The notes under the pieces were generated by a model that saw only the letters and a program-made list of their open reading frames with translations, was not told the DNA's origin and searched no databases. From the NCBI GenBank assembly GCA_000181795.3, contig CM012953.1, positions 6,488,267 through 6,552,266 of the forward strand: 64,000 bases of DNA, read 5' to 3'. Below, piece after piece: positions 48,491 through 60,476 of this stretch. Numbering within the stretch: position 1 is the stretch's first letter; every line of letters starts with the position of its first letter. The stretch is from Trichinella spiralis. Taxonomy: Eukaryota > Nematoda > Enoplea > Trichinellida > Trichinellidae. Made by a program: the position numbers and the translations under genes.

Positions 48491-48850
48491 ATGACATCAG
48501 ATAATATTCCAAAAGATTTTCGAAACCTTCGAGCATGCTTAGTATGTTCAATGATCAAGAGCATCGATCAGTTTGAAAGCCAGGGCTGCGATAACTGTGA
48601 GCAGTTTTTGTCTATGAAGCATGATCGTGACAAAGTCTATGATTGCACCAGTGCAAATTTTGATGGGATGATTTTTTTGACGGATCCGGACGACAGTTGG
48701 GTCGGAAGGTGGCAAATGATAAGCAAAAAGAAAATTGGCATTTATGCAATATCGGTTTCGGGTACTTTACCGAATGCAGTTGTGAGTGAAATTCGAGCAA
48801 TGGGAATGCATTATAAGCCTTATATGCGAGATACAACATCTAAGGTTTAA
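48491..48850 (+). CDS. SUPT4H1: Transcription elongation factor SPT4
   Basis: SPT4 pairs with SPT5 as DSIF, which binds RNA polymerase II and controls pausing and processivity. A single exon encodes 119 residues, the usual length. Four cysteines C16, C19, C33 and C36 form the zinc site (RACLVCS...GCDNC). Later landmarks are NFDGMIFLTDPDDSWVGRWQ and G-I-Y-A-I-S-V-S-G-T-L-P, both near-identical in animals. A TTTTTATTTAG tract stands 3 nt before the ATG, the expected look of a trans-splice acceptor. It is the third of three plus-strand genes in a row, but the gaps of 0.6-0.7 kb make an operon unlikely. Confidence 0.96.
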   Translation: MTSDNIPKDFRNLRACLVCSMIKSIDQFESQGCDNCEQFLSMKHDRDKVYDCTSANFDGMIFLTDPDDSWVGRWQMISKKKIGIYAISVSGTLPNAVVSEIRAMGMHYKPYMRDTTSKV

Positions 48851-51694
48851 TTGTATTCTAATGGTTTGAATGTTTGCACTTATCAGAGATTTTTTTAATT
48901 TATTTAATTTAACTGTTATGCATTTAAAATCGTCATTCGTTATTTTCTTTGTTTCTGTATATGTAAATAAGACGTTATGACTAAGATTTTCCAACTTTAT
49001 TGATTGATACTATAGAAGTGATAAAGTATACAAATTAATAAGTTGATTACTTTGAATTAAAATTCGTAACTTGAATTCCAGCGTATGATGGTAAATTTTT
49101 TAATAAGTATTACGTTCTAGCTGAATTCTTTGAACATTTTGCTGTTTCACTTTATTTTTTTTCTTCATTTTCCGAAAAATTCGTTGTGCATCCTAATGTC
49201 CTGGGCGAGATATGTTTATTTAATCTTGAAAATCCCGCTTTTTTTTTATCTCATGCATGTTTAGAATGCATTTGGTTATGAACATTCGATGTAATTTTGT
49301 CAAACGTATGTTATATTTTCAAACATATTTGAAGTATTCCTATATAAATTATTTGTAATACATTAGCAACATGCAGTTCCTGTTGTTTCTGAAGATGACA
49401 TTTATTGAATAGCCCACAGTCACCATTATGAAAAGAACTTATAGAATTTGTTTTTATTATGACATTTTCTTTATCTTTGGGAAATAGCTGTCACGTGATT
49501 CGTATAAAACTTAATTTTTTGAATCAGTTTTGTTAAAAGTTGCACTTGATGCAGCTACTTTTGGGTGGTATATTGCTTTCCTAATGTTGCAAAATCATAC
49601 CTAATGCTATAACTATTCTAAAGTAAATATGCTCATGACCAATGTTTAACTTCTTTACATTTGCTCAGAATTTTCTGTGTATACTTTCGTGCACAAAATT
49701 TAAAAAGATGTCTTATTCTACACATGAATATGGCAACAGAGAAGTCATATTGATCTTTAAAAATAATGCTATTTCACAGTTTTATATTTCATTGTTCAAA
49801 TAATAACTAAAGCACATACATTTGGAACAAATGGGAAAAGGCTCATGATAAATACAGGAGCACCGTTACAAATAATGTACAAGTCACGTAATAAAGCGCC
49901 CCCGTTGGCATATCCAACAACAACAACGCTAACAATGAGGACAAAACATTACCTCGTACTGAACGTTCCTACCATTGCTGACAGTTAAACTCAAGTACAT
50001 TGCAGATGCTTATATGTGCCAGATTTACTTCTGTTTTGCGCCTGGTGTATCCTGCTCAAAATGTAACTAGCAGTGATCTTTAATGTACTGTACATGCTTA
50101 CTCTCAACGTTTCCTGATAGACCTATACTACTCCTGCATCGGTATAAATGAGATGACTGTAGCGCTATAAACTGTACTGTAGACACGTGTTATGTCAAAC
50201 GTAAAGAGAGCATGAATATGCTTGCTTCACTCCATGCTGTTTCCATACCTCCGTAACACATACACTATGGACTGCAAAGCTTTCAACAAATGAGGGAAAC
50301 AGCCTGAAACCGTGCTCTTACAGTTTAACCATCTTCTCAAGGCTGCTACGAGAAAATCATACTACGCAACTGTTCTCGCAAACTCGTTGACATCCATTAG
50401 AGTTTTGCCACTTAAAAGTGCACCACAGCAACTCACGTTAATCGAATCATCGATCTCCATTCACTGATAAACACCTGTTTCGTGAATAATGAAAAAGAGT
50501 TAATTTTGATAACACTGTCATTAAGCATCAGTGGACTCCATTCTAGAAGTTGACATAACAAAGCGATGGTTATAGCTAATTCAAGAATCTGAATGCTAAC
50601 TTCAATATGTTTCTATGGTGAGGGAATTCATGCAAGCGGTGATCATGTTTCTAATTGTTGCTTTGAATTGTCATGTTGATAACATTCCTTCTCCACTGAT
50701 AACACAGATTAAGTCCATTCTTAGTGTTTGGTATGCATTTCAGAAAGCTTCCCTTAATGACGCTTAATCAGTGTTATAGAGCGACAGACTCACCCGAGCC
50801 TTATTTCCCAGAATGCCTAAGCTGTACTCTAGTTTTTCTAATAGCAAAATGCTATGTAGTTCTAAATTAGTTCTACTATTATTTAGTGATTTTAAGTAAG
50901 CTGTCGTTTATGAGTAGAGTCAACTTCACGGTCAGTACAAAGTTGGGCGGATGCGACAATCTGCGTGCAATCAACAAATGTATTGCGGCAGTTAGTTGCA
51001 TTAATGAACGCTGTACACCCAAAATGACCGCAGGGACATCACAATTGAGAGGTGGTGAAACAACCAAAATCGGCATTCTTTTTCGTTTAATGTCAGCATT
51101 AGAGACTGTGAGAAACGGACCCAAAACTACAGAATCTAATATTAGACTCTGCTCAAAAGAACAGAAATAAAAAATTAATTTCTACTAAAATTTTATGTGA
51201 CTGAATATAACTTTTCTGTCTGCTGTTCAAGCCAAGCACTTAAAATGCATTGATAATAAGTTCTTGTCGGTGAAATCATGCATAAAACAACTGAAGCAAA
51301 TGAAAAGGCTTCACACAAAGTCACTGAAACCGCAAAAACGAAATATGAAAAATAAACCCTGAAAACAACAATAGCAATGCGAGCTACTGTAAGTAAAATT
51401 TATGCTCAGATTTACTACCATTTTCTGGACAATACAGCAAAAATTTAAATTTTATTATTTATTTGATAATGCACTTTCAACTTTGAACATTGAAAAATTA
51501 TGATAAAGAGTAATGCCAAATAAGAAACATCATTACAAAATTAAAATTAGCTATGAATTATTAGAATGAATTGTGAATATGATAAAGAACAGAAACTGTT
51601 GGGTAAGAAGTAAGATAATAATAAAATCATTCAAAATGATGAAGCATTTTTCATGCATTCAGTAACATTAAAACAACAAAATTTATAAATACAA
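48851..51694. other. Long gene-free region with a less A+T-rich island
   Basis: The first part (48851-49800) is A+T-rich. From about 49860 to 51150 the composition is clearly less A+T-rich and looks like decayed coding or transposon DNA. Both strands at 50886-51170 are open over about 80-94 codons, but neither frame resembles a family I know. No terminal repeats were found. Confidence 0.4.
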
Positions 51695-53371
51695 TTAGCA
51701 CGTCCTTTTTAAATTTTCACTGAAAACAGTAAAGGTGGAATCATACTGTGACACTGGCAGACTGGAAATAATTGGAAGACTATTGAAAATAATTTCCATT
51801 TGACGTTCCCAAAACTGAGAATCCGCCTGCTGAATTTCGCCCACAAAGTCTTTATAAAATGGATGGATTTCAAGTAGGCAATTAATGCATTGAAACGCTT
51901 TCCAAAGTTTGAACATCAAGATGCTATCATAATCATTTTCAGCGAATGCCATTACTTTTAAAGTGTTATTTTCTTCATGTAGCAGCTGGATACGACATTC
52001 ACAAATATTTTGTATCGCTTTTACAGTTAAGCTATTAGGACCGATTATTCTTTTTGCAACATCAAATGGGTAGTGCAAAGATGAATAAATCTTCGTAGCA
52101 AATGCGTTTTCAATTTCTCCAATTTGTACAGGTGGCGGAAGATGAAGAAAGTTCTGCAGCCGTGTCAATGTTAGCAAATTCTTCATGTGATAAAGCAAAA
52201 TATTTTCTTCAAGTTTTTTAAACATATCTATTATACCTACAGTGATGAATGAATTCTTCTCATTTAATGGAGCATTCAACAAATCTGCGCCACATAAATT
52301 AACGGGAAAATGAACCTTCAGCATTTCAGCTCGAGTTGCATAGAATTTCAAATCTTTTAATTGAACTGCATTCACCATGTCTTCGTCAGAAGAAAACGAT
52401 TTTAGCAGGCAATTAATGCATTCAAATGCTCTCCAAAGCTTGAATTTCACAATGCTTTCAAAATCACGCTCGACGAATACTTCGATTTGTAGCGCATTGA
52501 CTTCTTTCCAACGCAGTCGGATGCGGCATTCACAAACTGTTTGAATCACTTTCACAGTTAAACCACGAGGACCAATTATTCTGCCTGAAATATTAAATGG
52601 AAAGTCGAGAAGTGAATAGATCTTCTTAGCATATCCATTTGTAACTCTACCACTCGCTGCTGGTGATGGAATGCTGAAAATATCACGGAACATTGGCAAT
52701 GCTAACAAGTTGCTCATGTGACTGGTCAGCATTTGCTTTTCCAATACTTTAAGCATTTCCACTGAAAATCTTTTACCCACTGAGTAATGGTTACTTGAAA
52801 CAGCACTTACATCATTTATATCAGAATGATAATGCTGCTGAATGATAAAGAATTTTATGATGATTTCAACCTGGCTTTCATAGAATTTGAAATCATCAGA
52901 TTGAATTGCTTGCACCACATCTTTTCCTGACGGATCCATGCAAAGCAAACAATAAATGAGCTGAAATGCTTTCCAAATTTTGAACTTCACAATGCTCTCG
53001 TAATCTGGTTCAACAAATATCTGGATTAGCAGTAAATTATATTTTATGAAATTCAACTCGATGCTACATCCACATAATAGTTGAATAGCTTTCACAGTGC
53101 AACCACGCGGGCCAATTATTCTGCCTGTCATATTATACGGCAAACCTGCAGTTGAATAGCGTGTTTCTGCGAACCCTTTCTTAATTTGTCCACTTGGTTC
53201 AGGCGTCGGAATCTGAATAATGTTCTGAATCATTGGCAATGCAAGCAACTTGTTCACATGATGAAGCAGAATGTGTTCTTCAACATTAATTATCAGCTGT
53301 GTGATGAACTGCTCGGTGGAATCCTCATCGACTTGCTTTACTGTACTGCTTAGCTGACTTAACGAAGACAT
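51695..53371 (-). CDS. Protein with three tandem STAR-like KH units
   Basis: A single-exon gene for 558 residues built from three repeats of about 178 residues. Each unit has a helical lead-in (EHILLHHVNKLLALPMIQNI), a stretch ending in P-Y/F-N/D-x-x-x-R-I-I-G-P, a KH domain and a following helix pair (FKLWRAFECINCLL). The KH loop reads IGPRG at residues 86-90 and 266-270; the third unit has IGPNS (443-447) and so lacks the second glycine. The R-I-I-G-P-R-G-x-T-x-K word is typical of STAR proteins (Quaking, GLD-1, SAM68), which bind single-stranded RNA and dimerise through a QUA1 region; the lead-in helices sit where QUA1 would be. STAR proteins normally have one unit. First ATG is 53371; a TTG-started extension upstream is possible but unneeded. 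RNA binding is inferred; the target is unknown. Confidence 0.8.
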   Translation of the reverse strand: MSSLSQLSSTVKQVDEDSTEQFITQLIINVEEHILLHHVNKLLALPMIQNIIQIPTPEPSGQIKKGFAETRYSTAGLPYNMTGRIIGPRGCTVKAIQLLCGCSIELNFIKYNLLLIQIFVEPDYESIVKFKIWKAFQLIYCLLCMDPSGKDVVQAIQSDDFKFYESQVEIIIKFFIIQQHYHSDINDVSAVSSNHYSVGKRFSVEMLKVLEKQMLTSHMSNLLALPMFRDIFSIPSPAASGRVTNGYAKKIYSLLDFPFNISGRIIGPRGLTVKVIQTVCECRIRLRWKEVNALQIEVFVERDFESIVKFKLWRAFECINCLLKSFSSDEDMVNAVQLKDLKFYATRAEMLKVHFPVNLCGADLLNAPLNEKNSFITVGIIDMFKKLEENILLYHMKNLLTLTRLQNFLHLPPPVQIGEIENAFATKIYSSLHYPFDVAKRIIGPNSLTVKAIQNICECRIQLLHEENNTLKVMAFAENDYDSILMFKLWKAFQCINCLLEIHPFYKDFVGEIQQADSQFWERQMEIIFNSLPIISSLPVSQYDSTFTVFSENLKRTC

Positions 53372-53430
53372 ACTGCTGTTGTGATAATTGAAGGAATGAG
53401 AAAATGAGCTTTGTGACTTCAATCAACCTA

Positions 53431-53439
53431 TTTTATATA
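53431..53439 (-). promoter_or_regulatory. TATA box-like element of the triple-KH gene
   Basis: The minus strand reads GATATATAAAATAGG, 60 nt before the ATG at 53371. Few other genes in the window have so clear a TATA box so close to the start; it leaves room for a short leader of about 30 nt. Confidence 0.45.
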
Positions 53440-56400
53440 TCTATGGCCCAACTTTAAACTGCTGCTTTTAAAGTAAATGCATAAAGTTGAGTTTTGTTTA
53501 AAGTGTTATGGTTTAAAGCGTAGGTCATTCTTAGATGTCATTATAATTGAAAATTTTCTAAAAAATTGCTTATTTAAAATATTCCTACCGCAAATTGAAA
53601 AACACATATGCTGCAGTTTTATTTGTAAAACGTTCTTTAACTTAATTATTATAATATATTTAAGTTATGATGTTCAAGATAGAGTGGTTTTATTGAGCTT
53701 CGTGTGATGCCCACGCTGAATTTATATAAAAATTAGGCTACTTTTCTATTTTTATAGCAAGCAATCTAAATACCATTAGAATGAACCATTTATGTTAATG
53801 TTAATTTAACTTTTCAAATTTATATCTTCAAAGAAGCCATTTTTCAGTTAGAGGAAAAATAATTTTTATTTAACTGACCTGCATCATACTTATATTTGTT
53901 TTATAATTTTAAAGCAATGTAAAAAATTAGTTAATAATTTGTTTTTCTTATGAATTTTCTTCGTTTTTCATGGTATAAATCAAAAGGTACTTCAAAAGAT
54001 GATTGTTTGAAACATCGTTGCATATATCATTAACTTCACCAGTATAAGAATATAACTTTATTTATATTTTGTTCAATTTTTCTTTTATCATTTAATGCAA
54101 TGATCTCTTCTAAAAGTAGCTGTTCAGTAGATAAAAATATGGCAGTAAAAAATGACAAACCTGAAATCATGATTACTATGGATGCTAGAAATTCTTTTTT
54201 TAATTTTCCACACAGCGCACTCATGATTCTTATAAACAGTTTTTATTAAGTTAATTAGCCTCAACATAATTGATAATGAAGTTAGAATCTCTGTTGTAAT
54301 GTAAGATATCTATATGTACCTTTTCATTTACATAATTTTCTGCTTTGCATGTATATATATATATATATTTGTAAAATATAAATGTGATAAGCAAATAACA
54401 TCCATTTTATTTTTAAAAGTGATTGAAAAGTAGTTTACTGATTTACTGACTAGCAATTAAATACTTCTACTTAATCTACCTTTATTTTTTGATAGATATG
54501 TTGAATATTCATCTTAAAATTTTAAATTTATCATTGCCATGATTGGAAACTTTGCATTATTGAAGCAATACAATAAACCTTTCTGTGATATTTAATTTTA
54601 TTCAAAGAATAATTTAAAATGATGATCTAATTCTGTATTATATGATGGGAACTTTCAAATAATTTGTTTCTAAAATTAACGGAACGTTTTCTCTAAGTCT
54701 GCTTGAAGGAAAAACCAGAAATAATAAAAACATGGTGAGATGTCTAGCAATTGCACTTGTAGAGAAGGCCTACTCTCTAAACAGCATATATCAAAGAGTT
54801 CAAATGTATGCCCTTGTGCTCAGCTGACCTTTCTAAAATGATCTTGTGTTTCCTCAAAGGTAGTGACTGATGGTATTACGCTGTGGCTGGAAGATACTAC
54901 AGTTCTCATTCAGATGAACTTTGATCTTCTACCACTTCTAACCAGTGGATATCCAAACGGGCGATTAACGAATTTGTGTTTTGTTTGACTTCACCCATGC
55001 GTCTTCTCAAGCTTTTCATGAACTATAAAATGAGTCATAATGCAACACTGCTTTTACATAATTGCACGGACAATGCCTCAAGCCATAGCCACTTAATAAT
55101 GGGCATCTCTAAATATGATAGGTCTTTGGACTTCTTAATAATCACACCTCGCATAATCAAATCATAAAGTTGAACTCAATTTCCAAACTCTGAATCTTCC
55201 AATGCTTTTTCAACAACTCCCCTCACACGTCTTATTACGTAAGCATTAAATAAGTGATTTTTTATGCGTAGACATAGGATGGACAGCAAATAATCCGTGT
55301 AGATGCTGTGAGTATGGCTACATGGTCATGACGCTGATCACTTATAATGAGCTGCTGATGTATTCATGAGTGTCGTTTATTCAAATGAGAAAATTACTCA
55401 ACTGATTGTGTATTTAAGGCGTGTCTAGTTAATGGAACAATTGGAAATATATATACGCGCGCAGTATACAAATAGAAGATATAATTGAATAGTGCGCATA
55501 ATGACGGCCGCACATGCCATTACTCAGCTAAAACTCTTTTCTGTCCTCGCTGAAACTCCTTCTTCTTTCCTCTTATATATACTAGATCGTGAAACTGTGA
55601 ACGCAGGGCAAGTTCAGTTTCAAGAAAAAACATCGAATTAGCCCTCTAGTTTTTCACTTGTGCACAGGTCCTTTCCAATGCACGACAGATGCCATTACAT
55701 CAGTATCCGTCAGTTATGCGTACCCCAACGTCAGCTCAAGTGGAGCAGCTTGTCTGACTGGAAGCAAACAATTTTCTTTTTTACATTCTACATATCTGTT
55801 CTTGAATTATCAATAGTAGCTGCTATGCTAGTAAACAAATATAATCGTAATGAATTTCATAATAAAAATATAAAAGAATATTTTACATAATATTATTCTA
55901 TATACTTTTTCATTTCGTAATTTTCATTTCTTAGCTTACAAAGCAAAGTTAGTTGCAAATGAGTAAGTAGTCGGAAAATGTAAAATGTTGTGCAAAATGT
56001 TTAAAATTGCCAATAATATACTTAGAATTAAAAACAAAAAATAAAATAATTGCAATAGGATACTTTTATTTTATTTGTTTTGCATTTGTCTGTTATATTG
56101 TACATTTATGTTATTTGTGGTAACGAATCAGCGACTGTTTTTTTCTTTATATTGCAGCAAAATTGAATATGGCAGTCAGACGACAAACGTTGGATCAACT
56201 GAGCATACGTTTGTTTGACAGTTCACCTTTTATTTATTTTATGAAGTGGGCATTTAAATAATACCGTCATTTCATTTTTTTGAAGTTTCGACTTTTTTTA
56301 TAGTCATTTATGGAAATAATAATTGTTAGCAAAACAAAAGCATTAGAATTTGCACAGTCAACAGTAAATCGGTTAAAATGCACTGAAAGTTCATTTGGCA

Positions 56401-56606
56401 TATGAAGTAAACACTGAAAATTTATCTACTTTGTAGCAAAAAATATTTGTTTAAATAATAATTGCATAAATAAATAATTTTTTTTATAATTTTGAAAGCA
56501 ACAATTTTCAAATGTCTAGACGGCTTCAGCAAACATACGTCAGAAGAATAAGACTTCAGTTGGATTCTATTTAAGCAACTATGAAGAGAGGATTTTTTTG
56601 TGAAAC
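53440..56606. other. Long gene-free region, second less A+T-rich island
   Basis: 53440-54650 is A+T-rich, with a TA run at about 54352-54368. A 62-codon ATG frame on the minus strand (54036-54224; MSALCGKLKKEFLAS...) has one hydrophobic helix at residues 12-32 and a charged tail; it could be a small membrane protein or chance. 54700-55650 is less A+T-rich, with no recognisable frame; a CTTATATATACTAG word near 55572 is TATA-like. No gene can be supported. Confidence 0.35.
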
Positions 56607-57432
56607 ATGGCTTCTGCAGTTTTTGTGATTTTACTGGCTTTCTTGGCATTTTATCCTGCTGATGCTCATTCTTTGAGTGAGGCATCGTTGGTATGATCAT
56701 TCAGAATTTGAAATTATAATTGAAATTCAGATTTTAGCCCAATCTTTTTTAATATATTACTTTAAGAAGCAGATATTAAAAATCAAAAGCATAATTAATT
56801 ATTATATTAGAGAAAAGCGACAAAAGTTTACTTTAAACGCTGCTGTCATTAATATATTACAAACATTGTTTCAAATTTCAAAAAAAGTTCACTTTATTTC
56901 AGTAATGCCATTTTATGCAAATATTCCACATTTAAACTTTTTCAACGACTGACCAGTTAAGTAAAGTTGAATTTTAAGCAATTTAAACAGTTCAAGAAAT
57001 AAGCACATGTATTAATTTCAAGTGAATGTTTTCATTTAAATTCATTTCTTATTATGCTTCGTTATTGCAGATGTTTTTCTTTATTTTACAATTGAAATCA
57101 AAATCTCATTTAAAACTTAAATCAACTTAAAATCTGTTACTTAACTTAAAACTCATATAACGCTAAAAAAGCAAGCTGTTTTGACAACTACTTTTGATTT
57201 AATTTAGCTAATTTTGAATTATTCTGCAGAATTCTGTTATTTGTGATAGCTATTTTTGGCAGATAAAAATTAACATGGTACAATATTAATTAGTTGTAAT
57301 ATTTTTTCATCAATGTTTTAGGATACAAAACTGCTTGAAGACTGTATGACGAAAGATCATTTGGAGCAGTATTTGAATAAACCAGAAGTAAATTTATTTG
57401 CAAAACTGACCAAATGTCTGGAAAGCAGATAA
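56607..57432 (+). CDS. Secreted two-cysteine peptide, diverged member D
   Basis: Two exons (56607-56690, 57322-57432) join to 64 codons plus TAA. Residues 1-20 are a signal peptide (MASAVFVILLAFLAFYPADA). The mature part (44 residues) keeps the plan of copies A-C: a phase-0 intron after residue 28, an L-L-E-D-C start just after it (A: L-M-D-E-C), a helix-prone stretch with H/Y-L, a second Cys 24 residues on, and C-L-E-S-R where A has C-V-E-E-R. The stop follows here, so the third exon with the G-R-R tail is absent. Sequence identity is low, but shared exon structure, Cys pair and flanking residues argue for common origin. The gene lies about 16 kb to the right of copy C, outside the tandem array. 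No family name can be given. Confidence 0.6.
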
Positions 57433-58344
57433 AGGTATACTGGATATTTTTGTATTTAATTTTGCATTTATCGCATTACCTTCAAAAGTATGTTTCTTTG
57501 CTTTTATTGTGCTTTATTTTTAGATAGTCGTACTTTATTTCGAAAAAGAGGAATGAATACTTGGCAATATTACTGACGTTGTTTGTATTGTGTTGCGAAA
57601 TATTTGAAACTGCTAATAAAGGTTCAATTGCAAACCCAGCATCTAAATAAATTGTTGTCTTTCCAATTATTTTCCAAATATGTTTTCCAATTATTAATTC
57701 ATAAAATAAAAATTTATAACAATTGAAAAATGTGTAAGTTCTAATAATGAATATAATAAATAAATAAATAAATATGATATAATATGATATGCTCAAACAG
57801 AAATTCAGATTTTTTTCTAAATTTCCAAAATATGACCGTTATTAATGTGAATTTTCTATGCACTGAAAAATTGTACAATAATGCGACGATAAAGAAAAAA
57901 AATAATTTTGCTGTCTTAAAAATAGAAATAATTTTGTTGAATTTTTAAAGCTAAAAAGCTTTTCATTTACAAAGTAAAAATATAATTAAATATATCCAAG
58001 AAAAATATTTAAGTTTCAGTGTTCATAAATATCTTGCTTTGAAATAATACTTTAAACAAGCATAAAATAACTTTAATTTTTTAAATGAAAAAATAACAGA
58101 ATACAATGATTGACAATAGTTGAGAGTAATAAAAATGCTGCAATAAACGCGTACGTTTGTTAGCAATAAGTATGTAAGTGAGTTTGATTAATTCTTAGTA
58201 TCTTTATGTATTCCAAAGTTATTATGTGCTACAGCACAAACTTTTATTTAATTGTCACTCATCTTCAAAGCATATTATAAGCACTAATAACAAATATACT
58301 AAATGTCACTTATTAAGTTTGATTTCAAAAATTCGAGAAAAAAT
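57433..58344. other. Gene-free spacer
   Basis: A+T-rich, with short ATGATATAATATGATATG-type simple repeats near 57770. No gene seen. Confidence 0.45.
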
Positions 58345-58417
58345 CGAGCGCGGCAGGATTCGAACCTGCAATCTTCGGTTCCGTAGACCGACGCGTTATC
58401 CGTTGCGCCACGCGCCC
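58345..58417 (-). tRNA. tRNA-Arg (anticodon ACG)
   Basis: A 73-nt intronless cloverleaf on the minus strand. The acceptor stem GGGCGCG pairs with CGCGCTC (one G-T pair), discriminator G. The D arm reads TGGCGCAACGG, the anticodon stem TCGGT/ACCGA encloses CTACGGA, giving anticodon ACG (read as ICG, codons CGN), and the T arm contains GGTTCGAATCC. Very similar to metazoan tRNA-Arg-ACG. Confidence 0.95.
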
Positions 58418-59483
58418 TGCGATTGCTTATTTTCAATAATTATTTATGTAGTTTAAAGTTTATATGTAATTAAAACACTTCATCACATCTTATCAACTGT
58501 CTGCTCTAACCAACGACTCACTTTTATTATTTTTTTATAAATTTATTATATCTGCACCTTAAATAAAATATAATTTAAAAAATACTCTGAAAAGGTTGAT
58601 TGATTAGTATAAATTTTCAAATTATTAATCAAAAACAGAAAACAGCATTTAAAATTTATTATTAGCTCATACATCAGTAATTCATTCATTTTATGAAGTT
58701 TTGATCCTTTTTTCTTACAACTGTACATTCAAAGCAGCAATTTAATTAAATTTTGTGGCAAAAAAGTAATAACATTTCACTGTAAGGTAAAACATTTATT
58801 TGCACTGAAAATTAATTGAAAAGTGAACAACATCTTTTTTTTGAGTTTCAATACTTTTTCAATTTATTAACATATTGTTTGACAGTAAAAATTGCAAGCG
58901 TTTAACAATTAAGTGCCAATGCTATGTCAGAATTAAACATTTTTTCTGAAACAGCAATATCATCGCATATTACAAATTTTATTTTGAAATTACCGCATCT
59001 TCACTGCCCTACTTCATCAGCTGGAAAATCTGCATATTTAATTTCCTCCCTCAATAATTACAGATATGCAAGGGTGAATTGAATAAATCAACAGCTGCAA
59101 TTTAAAATTTTTTGCTACATTCAAAGTTACATACGAAACCAGAGTTGATATTGATTTAAAGTTTTCACTACATAACTATGCTGAAAAGAAAATTTCATGT
59201 TCTGAGTTTGTTTTAAATTATAACTAGTGAATTTGCATTATGCTCAACTGTTACTTGATTCAGTACTGTTCGTATGCTGAATTGGAAAAACATCGAAATA
59301 TGATTTTACAGTTCACATTGATACAGTTTGCTGAGTTAAAAATACTTTAAGAAAACTGCATAAAACGCTTTCAAATTAGATAAATCATCTTCGGCACTGT
59401 TGCATAAAAACAACTGTAATCATTATTTTAACTTTATTATATGAAGAAATCAATCAGTATTTCTATGTTTTTTCAGCTTTCTA
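58418..59483. other. Gene-free spacer tRNA-Arg/NACA
   Basis: A+T-rich DNA; presumably contains the NACA 3' UTR next to 59483. Nothing else recognised. Confidence 0.45.

Positions 59484-60476
<993 letters not shown>

Noticed and set aside
48491-48850. Operon of MPC1, RPL7A and SUPT4H1
   Set aside because: Three genes share a strand, but gaps of about 0.6-0.75 kb, larger than the roughly 100 nt typical of nematode operons, make separate promoters likelier.
58226-58456. 76-codon frame over the tRNA-Arg(ACG)
   Set aside because: Its GRIRTCNLRFRRPT-like part is the well-known false translation of a reversed tRNA gene.
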